Origin: VAZQ01 sp036522235
GTDB lineage: Bacteria > Pseudomonadota > Alphaproteobacteria > Rhizobiales > Xanthobacteraceae
Reading direction: 5' to 3'
Length of the DNA stretch: 6,268 bases
NCBI GenBank assembly: GCA_036522235.1
Contig: DATDGG010000317.1
Span: 1 to 6,268, forward strand
The position numbers and the translations under genes were made by a program. Position 1 is the stretch's first letter; every line of letters starts with the position of its first letter. This document shows positions 1 through 6,268 of the stretch, piece by piece. The notes beneath the pieces are model-generated. The model was not told where the DNA came from, did no database searches, and worked only from the letters and a program-made list of their open reading frames with translations.

Positions 1-312
1 GGTCAGCGGAAACCCGTCAAGACAGGTAACGGCGTGCGGCGGATGACAGGGCAGGTTCAACAGGATCGAGCAGATCGCCCCGCCATACTGGGCGCCATAA
101 TAGACGCCGGCCAGCATCAGGATCGCGGCGACCGGCTTCATGCCGAAGGTGAGCGGCAGCAGGATCGAGATGGTGGCGAGGACGCCCATGCCGGGCAGCA
201 CGCCGACGATGTTGCCGATCAGCACCCCGAGGAAGCAAAACATGATGTTGTGCGGCTCGAGCGCGACCCCGAAGCCGTACCAGAGATCGTGCAAAGCGGA
301 CAAGAATATCAC
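1..312 (-). CDS. tctA: Tripartite tricarboxylate transporter permease, TctA family (large subunit), 3' end cut by the window
   Basis: This is the large membrane subunit of a three-part, binding-protein-dependent secondary importer for carboxylate-type solutes in the inner membrane. Only the first 104 codons are present and they read open to the left edge; TctA proteins are usually about 500 residues. The visible part matches the TctA N-terminus: a GVLPGMG motif at residues 37-43, then LLPLTFGMKPVAAI, YYGAQYGG at 71-78 and AVTCLDGFPL at 94-103, each a family hallmark. At least two hydrophobic segments lie around residues 23-40 and 44-70. I chose the GTG start at 312-310 because it overlaps the tctB stop as GTGA, with a GGGGGA ribosome-site-like stretch a few bases upstream inside tctB. 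The overlap implies translational coupling with tctB. The substrate cannot be read from this fragment. The family assignment is firm. Confidence 0.93.
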   Translation of the reverse strand, partial: MIFLSALHDLWYGFGVALEPHNIMFCFLGVLIGNIVGVLPGMGVLATISILLPLTFGMKPVAAILMLAGVYYGAQYGGAICSILLNLPCHPPHAVTCLDGFPLT

Positions 313-791
313 AGGGTCCCCCAGCGCCACATCGGCAACGACACTTGCAGCAGATACGAGAACAAAAGCACCCCCATCACGCTCACGCCGGCTGCGAGTA
401 TGAGCGAACTCTTCAGCGTGCTCTCGCGATCACCGAGCGCGCACACGAACACGCAGGCGAAGGTCGCCGGCAAGAGCCCCCCGAGATTTCCGAGGATGAT
501 AAACAATATCGGCCCTGCCAGGATGCAGCCCCAGGCGCGCCACTCGGGCCTGGGCATGATGAGTTGATCGTCGTCAACGGCCGAGGCCATGGCGGCGACG
601 CCGGCAACGAGAATCCCAAGGAATGTCATCACCACGCCCAGGATGATCGGGAAGAAGCCCGGTCCCATATGGAAGAGCGTGCCGACATTGTAGTGACGCG
701 CCTCGAGGATCGCGCCGACCCCGATCAGCGTCATCAGGGCGCCGGCATAATAGTCCTTCTTCTGCGTGAGCAAGTTACGCAACGGTTCCAC
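309..791 (-). CDS. tctB: Tripartite tricarboxylate transporter small membrane subunit, TctB family
   Basis: This is the small membrane subunit that pairs with TctA; in the family it is a 4-5 helix protein of about 145-180 residues, and this one has 160. Visible features are a KKDYYAG start to the first helix (about 14-31), the family-typical MGPGFFPIILG at 42-52 leading into helix two (about 47-70), a polar loop with acidic residues at 73-75, then helices at about 88-105, 107-119 and 126-150. The stop overlaps the tctA start as GTGA, so the two are coupled. The start is uncertain. GTG at 791 has AGAGGG directly abutting it, which is too close to work; TTG at 782 (three codons later) has the same AGAGGG eight bases upstream and is at least as likely. 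No tctC gene lies upstream; a possible promoter is at 813-842. Confidence 0.9.
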   Translation of the reverse strand: MEPLRNLLTQKKDYYAGALMTLIGVGAILEARHYNVGTLFHMGPGFFPIILGVVMTFLGILVAGVAAMASAVDDDQLIMPRPEWRAWGCILAGPILFIILGNLGGLLPATFACVFVCALGDRESTLKSSLILAAGVSVMGVLLFSYLLQVSLPMWRWGTL

Positions 792-812
792 CCTCTGGCT
801 TGTTCCGCCTTA

Positions 813-842
813 TTTATATTGTGCTCTTTGGCGGTAGACCAA
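813..842 (-). promoter_or_regulatory. Candidate housekeeping promoter for tctBA
   Basis: On the minus strand a TTGGTC (842-837) is followed after 18 bases by TATAAA (818-813), a fair match to a sigma-70-type -35/-10 pair in the most AT-rich patch of the window. Initiation near 806 would give a short leader containing AGAGGG at 796-791, which favours the TTG at 782 as the tctB start. This is a motif match only. Confidence 0.35.
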
Positions 843-981
843 CTCATAATCGATTTTTTGTGCCAATTAAATAGCGGTATGAAAGGATTGGGGCAACTTT
901 CGACCGCCTCGGCGCGGTTCCTTAGCCGTGCCCGGATCGGCTGCACGGCATGACGGCCGCCCGCAATCGTCCTGCTAAATC

Positions 982-1139
982 AAGGCGATTGCCTTCGACC
1001 AAAGCGCATTTTCTTGCCCGCCGGCCGTGCCGCCCGGGACGTTTGGTCGCGCGTGACGCCCCGTGGCGTCGCTTTGGGAGTGCGGTGCGGGTTGTGCGTC
1101 ATCAGGGGTTGCCTTCGCCCGCTGCGGGCGCGACTTTTT
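982..1139 (+). other. Hairpin-rich intergenic element, possible small RNA or dispersed repeat
   Basis: Four perfect inverted repeats lie within about 160 bases: AAGGC-GATT-GCCTT (982-995); immediately after it CGACCAAA (996-1003) pairing with TTTGGTCG (1042-1049); GACGCC-CCGT-GGCGTC (1055-1070); and CGCCCG-CTG-CGGGCG (1116-1130) followed by T5 at 1135-1139. TTGCCTTCG occurs twice, at 989-997 and 1109-1117, 120 bases apart. The order of stems ending in a terminator-like hairpin would fit a plus-strand small RNA, or a repeat unit of the kind scattered between genes in some rhizobial genomes. Neither reading can be proved from one copy, and short stems occur by chance in GC-rich DNA. Confidence 0.35.
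1116..1139 (+). terminator. Terminator-like hairpin with T run
   Basis: A six-pair all-G/C stem with a three-base loop (CGCCCG-CTG-CGGGCG, 1116-1130) is followed by CGAC and then five T residues (1135-1139), the layout of an intrinsic terminator read on the plus strand. The four bases between stem and T run weaken the match. No plus-strand gene precedes it in the window, so if it is real it would end an unannotated transcript in 800-1115. Confidence 0.35.
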
Positions 1140-1304
1140 GCATTGCAGCATAGCCATCGGGGGTCACGTGCACGGCCGCGCGCGAGCGCCGTTAACAACG
1201 TGCGCGGTGCCCGCCGTCCGCTGCTTTCCTTCGACGATCGCATCGAATATGCTTGTTGTTGCCGAGAGAGGGGCCCGGGTTACGTCAGCCGGCTGGGTTC
1301 GGAT

Positions 1305-1679
1305 ATGTCCGAGATTGCCAAGCGTTGGGTCGCGCCCGTCCTGGTCGCATCGGCTTTGGTTGCGCTCACCACCGCCATTCTCCTGGGCGTCTATCTTGTG
1401 GTTCAGCCGGAGCATCTGATCTTCGGCTATCTCGTTCCGATCACCTTCGTGGCGGTCAGATATGGCAGCGTGCCGGCGATCGTGACCACCATCGCGAGCG
1501 ACCTCTGCGCGGCCTATTTCCTGTACCCGCCCGATTTCAGCCTCTATATCGCCGATCCCTTGCAGGTGGCCGAGCTCAGCTTCTTCTCGCTGCTGGTCCT
1601 GGCGACGAGCCAGTTCATCGGCGGCTTCGCGGACGACAAGCGCCTGCAGAAGCGCGCTGCGTCCTACAAGAAAGCCTGA
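1305..1679 (+). CDS. Small DUF4118 four-helix membrane protein, no kinase domain
   Basis: This 124-residue protein is almost entirely a DUF4118 domain, the four-helix membrane module best known from the sensor kinase KdpD. Predicted helices lie at about residues 10-33, 37-52, 55-74 and 87-108. The loop YPPDFSLYIADPLQ (74-87) corresponds to the P-x-x-S/F-x-x-x-DP loop of KdpD-type domains, and the protein ends in a short basic tail (KRLQKRAASYKKA). It lacks the histidine kinase, GAF and response modules that normally follow, so a signalling role is only by analogy. I chose ATG 1305 because the domain begins right after it and the upstream frame has unrelated composition; the ribosome site is weak. 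It is divergent from tctB, and its stop lies 30 bases from that of the convergent hydrolase gene, with no visible terminator between them. Confidence 0.8.
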   Translation: MSEIAKRWVAPVLVASALVALTTAILLGVYLVVQPEHLIFGYLVPITFVAVRYGSVPAIVTTIASDLCAAYFLYPPDFSLYIADPLQVAELSFFSLLVLATSQFIGGFADDKRLQKRAASYKKA

Positions 1680-1709
1680 GCGGATTTATCGATTTCTGTC
1701 GCTCGATCG

Positions 1710-2576
1710 TCAGGCTGCCAGGAACGGCCGCAGCGCCGCCGCCACGTCGTCGGGAAATTCCTCGTGCACCGACAGCTTGCCGCGCGCGAGGCGGGCGGTC
1801 GCAACCCCTGGCACCTGAGCCAATGCCTCCATCTCGGCGAGCGACCGCCGCGGCGTCTCGCCCCCATAGACGAGCAGGATGGGCGCGCCCGCACGGCGCG
1901 CCAGATCGAGGAAATCCGCGCGCTCCGCGACCCGATCTAGACCGCCGGTCACGAACGCCACCGACGCAAAGCGCGCGCCCGGCGCATCCACGACCCGTCG
2001 CTTTTCCGCGAGGCGCTCGCCGCTGAGCCAGGCCGGATCGCTATAGACGTGGCCGGAGACCATCCGGCGCACCACGAACGAGCTGACGTTCAGCCGGTAG
2101 AGCAGGGGGCCGAGCCCAGGCCACTCGACGGCGCGGCGGATTTTGGCAAAGAGCGGCCGGTCGCCGCCCATCATGGTCGGCAAGGGGCCGCGCCAGGTCG
2201 GAGCGATGAGCGCGACCTGATCGGTGAAGCCCGGATGCCGGACGGCATGATGGAGGACGTAAGCGGCCCCATGGCCGGCGGCGATGACCGCGTGGGGACG
2301 GGCCCCGAGCTGGGTCAGCGCGTCGCAGAAGAAGGCCGAGAGCGCATCGGGGGTCCATCGCACGGGTGGCCGCGGCGCCGTCCCGAACCCCGGCCAATCG
2401 AGCGCGACCACGCGAAATTGCGGTGTGAGCCGCGCCATCAGCGGATGCATCTCGGCGCGGGTCGAGATCGAGCTCAGGGCCGGAAGCAACAGCAGGAGCG
2501 GACCGCTGCCGGCCTCGTCCAAGGCGAGCGAGATCGTGCGGTCCTGCCACGACCAATGCAGCTCACGCGTGTTCAT
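1710..2576 (-). CDS. Alpha/beta-hydrolase-fold protein with non-canonical active site
   Basis: The 288-residue length and order of elements fit an alpha/beta hydrolase: strand LLLLLPAL (27-34), VVALDWPGFG (56-65), the nucleophile-elbow region VIAAGHGAAYVL (97-108), VALIAPTWRGPLP (121-133), a helical cap (about 140-195), ILLVYGGETP (233-242) and a C-terminal GKLSVHEEFPDD (266-277). The elbow normally reads G-x-S-x-G; here GHG puts Gly103 where the serine should be. The acid loop has GGET rather than the usual G-x-x-D, and the usual GH is GK, although His271 follows. The protein may therefore use another mechanism or be non-catalytic. The conserved-looking surroundings argue against recent decay, and I think related proteins share this pattern, though I cannot verify that. 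The ATG start overlaps the stop of the upstream amidase-like gene as ATGA, implying coupled translation. No specific substrate can be named. Confidence 0.85.
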   Translation of the reverse strand: MNTRELHWSWQDRTISLALDEAGSGPLLLLLPALSSISTRAEMHPLMARLTPQFRVVALDWPGFGTAPRPPVRWTPDALSAFFCDALTQLGARPHAVIAAGHGAAYVLHHAVRHPGFTDQVALIAPTWRGPLPTMMGGDRPLFAKIRRAVEWPGLGPLLYRLNVSSFVVRRMVSGHVYSDPAWLSGERLAEKRRVVDAPGARFASVAFVTGGLDRVAERADFLDLARRAGAPILLVYGGETPRRSLAEMEALAQVPGVATARLARGKLSVHEEFPDDVAAALRPFLAA

Positions 2577-3286
2577 TCCGCCGCGGCGCCCATGCGCGTG
2601 CCGTCGAGATGCGCCACCACCTCGTCGATGTGCATGACGTCGGCATATTTGTGATGCATGTCGAACAGATTGACCTTGTGGGTCAGCTCGGCGCGGTCAT
2701 AGGTGCATTGCTCGACGATGGTGACTTGAAAGCCGTTGGAATAGGCATCGACCACGCTCGCCCGCACGCAGCCTGAGGTGCTTTCTCCGCACACGATCAG
2801 GCTGCGGACACCGAGCAGCGCCAGGTGCGAGAACAGCGGCGTGCCCTGGAAGGCGCTGGCGCGCTGCTTGTAGATCACGATGTCGGCGGGCTGCGGCGGG
2901 AATGCCTGATAGATGGCGTAGGGGTTGCCGCCTGGCGTGGGGCGCTGGCGGCGGGTCGAGACCGCGCCCGGCGGCCGGTTGTTGGGGCGGACGTCCTGTG
3001 TGCAATAGAACACCGGAATGCCGGCGGCGCGGGCGGCCGCGAACAGTCGCTGCGTCGGCGCAATCGCCTGATGGGCATGGATGCCGCAGGTGCCGGGGAA
3101 GCTGTCGTTGAGCTCGTAAGGCGAATGCGGCCCGCCGCGATAGACCAGATCGTAAAGGTCGATCGCGAGCAGCGCCGGCCGTGGGCCCACGAACGTCTCC
3201 CGCCGCCAGCCTTCATAGAGCTTGATGTCGGCTTCCGGGATGACGTCCTTCCAGCAATGGTCCTCGAACTTGTCGATGGAAGTCAT
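2573..3286 (-). CDS. Isochorismatase-family cysteine hydrolase, N-carbamoylsarcosine-amidase-like
   Basis: This 237-residue cytoplasmic enzyme belongs to the isochorismatase/nicotinamidase superfamily, which hydrolyses amides or enol ethers through a Cys-Asp-Lys triad. Candidate residues are Asp43 in LLAIDLYDLVY, Lys140 in IVIYKQR and Cys173 in ESTSGCVRASVVDAY; their spacing is close to that of N-carbamoylsarcosine amidase. The segment VCGESTSGC, with the later HKVNLFDMHHKYADV (203-217), is characteristic of the N-carbamoylsarcosine/maleamate amidase branch rather than true isochorismatases. I place the start at ATG 3286 because GGAGGAG (3299-3293) sits six bases upstream; an in-frame ATG at 3337 would add 17 low-similarity residues and fall inside the repeat cluster at 3322-3361. 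It is the first gene of a pair with the alpha/beta-hydrolase-fold gene (ATGA overlap). An amide of a small acid is a likely substrate class, but the compound is unknown. Confidence 0.9.
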   Translation of the reverse strand: MTSIDKFEDHCWKDVIPEADIKLYEGWRRETFVGPRPALLAIDLYDLVYRGGPHSPYELNDSFPGTCGIHAHQAIAPTQRLFAAARAAGIPVFYCTQDVRPNNRPPGAVSTRRQRPTPGGNPYAIYQAFPPQPADIVIYKQRASAFQGTPLFSHLALLGVRSLIVCGESTSGCVRASVVDAYSNGFQVTIVEQCTYDRAELTHKVNLFDMHHKYADVMHIDEVVAHLDGTRMGAAAE

Positions 3287-3292
3287 GCCGAT

Positions 3293-3299
3293 CTCCTCC
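3293..3299 (-). promoter_or_regulatory. Ribosome binding site that fixes the amidase-like gene start
   Basis: GGAGGAG on the minus strand (3299-3293) is a strong Shine-Dalgarno match, six bases before the ATG at 3286-3284. It decides in favour of that start over the upstream in-frame ATG at 3337. Confidence 0.8.
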
Positions 3300-3321
3300 G
3301 TGGCGTTTGCGCGCGCGGCCC

Positions 3322-3359
3322 GACATTCAGTGGACATTCAATGTCGTCGGCATTCAATG

Positions 3360-3361
<2 letters not shown>
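3322..3361 (-). promoter_or_regulatory. Cluster of three related 11-mers / two near-palindromes, candidate operator
   Basis: Read on the minus strand, CATTGAATGCC (3359-3349), CATTGAATGTC (3343-3333) and CACTGAATGTC (3332-3322) are three direct copies of CAYTGAATGYC. The last two abut and the first is five bases away. In the palindromic reading, 3333-3345 is GACATT-C-AATGTC (perfect six-base arms) and 3349-3361 is the same with one mismatch. The cluster ends 35 bases before the start of the amidase-like gene and overlaps the last bases of the upstream ATPase gene, where a promoter and operator for the amidase/hydrolase pair would be expected. No clear -10 box is visible. The binding factor is unknown. 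Confidence 0.5.
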
Positions 3362-4511
<1,150 letters not shown>

Positions 4512-4521
4512 GGAGGCTTCG

Positions 4522-6268
4522 TCAAAGCCGGGCGTGACGCAGCCGCAGCGCGTTGGCGACCACGCTCACCGAGGAGAGCGCCATGGCGGCGGCGCCGATA
4601 ATCGGCGAGAGCAGGATGCCGAAGGTCGGATAGAGCACGCCGGCCGCGATCGGTATGCCGACGGCATTGTAGACGAAGGCGAAGAACAGGTTGGCCCGGA
4701 TATTGCGCATGGTGGCGGCCGACAGGCGGCGCGCCCGCACGATGCCGATGAGGTCGCCTTTGAGCAAGGTCACCCCGGCGCTTTCGATCGCGACGTCGGT
4801 TCCGGTTCCCATGGCGATGCCCACCTCCGCCGCGGCGAGCGCCGGCGCATCATTGACGCCGTCGCCCGCCATGGCCACGACGCGGCCTTCGTGTCGGAGT
4901 TTCTCGACCACCGCGCTCTTTTGGTCGGGCAGGACCTCGGCCTCGACCGCGGTGATGCCGAGGCGGCGCGCCACCGCCTCCGCGGTCGTCGCATTGTCGC
5001 CGGTCAGCATGACGACGCGCACGCCCTCAACCCTCAGCGCCGCCAGCGCCTCGGGCGTGGACGGTTTCACCGGGTCCGCGATGGCGATGATGCCTGAAGC
5101 TTGTCCATCGACCGCGAGATAGATCGCGGTGGCGCCATCCTGGCGCGCCTGTTCGGCATCGGCAGCAAGCGCGGTGGTCGCGACACCGATCTCGGCGAGA
5201 AATCTTGCATTGCCCAGCGCGACCTTGCGGCCCGCGATGGTGCCGACGACGCCCTTGCCGGTCGGGGAATCGAAATCCGCGACCTGAGCGAACGCAAGGT
5301 CGCGCTCGGCCGCCGCCTCCACGATCGCCCGCGCCAGCGGATGCTCGCTCGCGCGCTCGACGCTCGCGGCAAGCCGCAGCACCTCGGCCTCGTCGAGACC
5401 GTGCGCCGGGACGACCGCCACGACCTTGGGCTTGCCTTGCGTCAGCGTGCCGGTCTTGTCGACCACCAGCGTGTCGACGCGTTCCATGCGCTCCAGGGCT
5501 TCGGCGTTCTTGATGAGGATGCCCTCCTGCGCGCCGCGCCCGACCCCGACCATGATCGACATCGGCGTGGCGAGCCCGAGCGCGCATGGACAGGCGATGA
5601 TGAGCACGGTTACGGCCGCGACGAGCCCGAATGCGAACCTCGGTTCCGGGCCGAAAGTCGCCCAGGCCGCGAATGCGATCAGTGCTACGACGATGACCAG
5701 CGGCACGAACCAACCCGCCACCTGATCGGCCAGCCGCTGAATCGGCGCGCGCGAGCGTTGCGCCTCAGCGACCATCTGGACGATCCGGGCCAGCATGGTG
5801 TCGCGGCCGACCTTTTCGGCCCGCATGATGAAGCCGCCGGTCTGGTTGAGGGTTCCGGCAATAAGCTTCGCGCCCGGTTCCTTCGTGACCGGCATGGATT
5901 CGCCGGTCACCAGCGATTCGTCGAGCGCGGAGCGGCCCTCCAGGAGCACGCCATCGACCGGAACTTTCTCGCCGGGGCGGACGCGCAGCCGGTCCTCGAC
6001 CGCGATGCGGTCGAGCGGCACTTCCTCTTCGCCGCCGTCGGCCCGCAGAAGCCGCGCGGTCTTGGGCGCGAGATCGAGCAGCGCGCGGATCGCCCCTGAT
6101 GTCTGCGCCCGGGCGCGCAGCTCCAGCACTTGCCCGAGCAGCACCAGCACGGTGATCACCGCGGCGGCCTCGAAATAGACCGCGACGGCGCCATGGGAGT
6201 CGCGGAAGGCGGTCGGGAAAATTTCGGGCGCCACCGTTCCGACCACGCTGTAGGCAAAGGCGACGCCG
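4522..6268 (-). CDS. copA: Cu(I)-exporting P-type ATPase (P1B-1), 5' part missing
   Basis: This is the C-terminal 581 residues of a heavy-metal P-type ATPase, an inner-membrane pump that exports Cu(I) from the cytoplasm using ATP. The reading frame runs open through the right edge, so the N-terminal metal-binding domains and first helices lie outside. In partial numbering, visible motifs are the actuator TGES (121-124), the transmembrane metal site CPC (226-228), the phosphorylation motif DKTGT starting at Asp270, the nucleotide-domain SEHPLA (307-312) and the hinge GDGVND (468-473). In the last two helices a YN pair (533-534) and MALSS (562-566) appear. CPC with YN and M-x-x-SS is the Cu(I) signature of the family, as opposed to Zn/Cd pumps. 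All catalytic residues are intact. The predicted ATPase gene follows after 10 bases. Any copper-responsive promoter would be off the window. Confidence 0.95.
   Translation of the reverse strand, partial: GVAFAYSVVGTVAPEIFPTAFRDSHGAVAVYFEAAAVITVLVLLGQVLELRARAQTSGAIRALLDLAPKTARLLRADGGEEEVPLDRIAVEDRLRVRPGEKVPVDGVLLEGRSALDESLVTGESMPVTKEPGAKLIAGTLNQTGGFIMRAEKVGRDTMLARIVQMVAEAQRSRAPIQRLADQVAGWFVPLVIVVALIAFAAWATFGPEPRFAFGLVAAVTVLIIACPCALGLATPMSIMVGVGRGAQEGILIKNAEALERMERVDTLVVDKTGTLTQGKPKVVAVVPAHGLDEAEVLRLAASVERASEHPLARAIVEAAAERDLAFAQVADFDSPTGKGVVGTIAGRKVALGNARFLAEIGVATTALAADAEQARQDGATAIYLAVDGQASGIIAIADPVKPSTPEALAALRVEGVRVVMLTGDNATTAEAVARRLGITAVEAEVLPDQKSAVVEKLRHEGRVVAMAGDGVNDAPALAAAEVGIAMGTGTDVAIESAGVTLLKGDLIGIVRARRLSAATMRNIRANLFFAFVYNAVGIPIAAGVLYPTFGILLSPIIGAAAMALSSVSVVANALRLRHARL

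Larger units (their letters stand above)
792..1304. other. 513-base gap between divergent tctB and DUF4118 genes, no convincing gene
   Basis: Several frames stay open through this stretch on both strands, but none has a recognisable domain, a good ribosome site or protein-like composition; they are rich in Arg, Pro, Ala and Ser, as expected for GC-rich noncoding sequence. The left part (about 806-900) is AT-rich and probably holds the tctBA promoter. The middle (982-1139) is packed with short inverted repeats and is listed separately. The right part (1140-1304) should contain the promoter of the DUF4118 gene, but I see no convincing -35/-10 pair there. Confidence 0.6.

Noticed and set aside
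975..1157. A 60-residue minus-strand open frame (and an overlapping 87-residue one at 980-1243) across the hairpin-rich gap
   Set aside because: The composition is low complexity and basic, there is no domain or good ribosome site, and both frames cover inverted repeats; they are better explained as noncoding DNA that happens to stay open.
1014..1304. N-terminal extension of the DUF4118 protein from an ATG at 1014
   Set aside because: The extra 97 residues read through the hairpin element, are Arg/Pro-rich and unlike any DUF4118 N-terminus; the domain starts right after ATG 1305.
1680..1709. Bidirectional terminator between the convergent DUF4118 and hydrolase genes
   Set aside because: The 30-base gap has no stem followed by a T run on either strand.
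5101..6099. Plus-strand open frame of 332 residues opposite copA
   Set aside because: It is an antisense shadow of a highly conserved P-type ATPase, with composition typical of reverse-complemented coding sequence.

Overview
The window looks like chromosomal DNA of a GC-rich alphaproteobacterium, most likely Bradyrhizobium or a close relative. This rests on strong G/C preference at third codon positions, GTG starts, four-base stop/start overlaps and the gene families present (tripartite tricarboxylate transporter, N-carbamoylsarcosine-amidase-like hydrolase, stand-alone DUF4118 protein). The assignment is inference; no rRNA or other taxonomic marker is in view.

Layout, left to right. Positions 1-791 (minus strand) hold tctB followed by the first 104 codons of tctA, the two membrane subunits of a tripartite tricarboxylate transporter. 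They are coupled by a GTGA overlap, and no tctC is adjacent. Positions 792-1304 form a 513-base gap without a convincing gene. It has an AT-rich part next to tctB with a plausible promoter, and a hairpin-rich part (982-1139) ending in a terminator-like stem plus T run. Positions 1305-1679 (plus strand) encode a small four-helix DUF4118 membrane protein without a kinase.

Positions 1710-3286 (minus strand) carry a translationally coupled pair: an isochorismatase/N-carbamoylsarcosine-amidase family cysteine hydrolase, then an alpha/beta-hydrolase-fold protein whose nucleophile position is glycine. A cluster of repeated, partly palindromic 11-13 base sites (3322-3361) lies just upstream of the pair and looks like an operator. 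Positions 3360-4511 (minus strand) encode a RecF/SMC-like predicted ATPase. It starts only 10 bases after the stop of a Cu(I)-type P1B ATPase (4522 to the right edge, 5' end missing).

The copper pump and predicted ATPase probably share a transcript. The amidase-like enzyme and hydrolase-fold protein form a second unit, which may process a small amide or ester. The TctBA importer lies beyond the convergent DUF4118 gene and has its own upstream region, so a shared substrate with the hydrolase pair is only a guess. Most of the window is ordinary metabolic and transport DNA. The points worth a second look are the degenerate hydrolase with its coupled partner, the repeat operator at 3322-3361 and the structured intergenic element at 982-1139.
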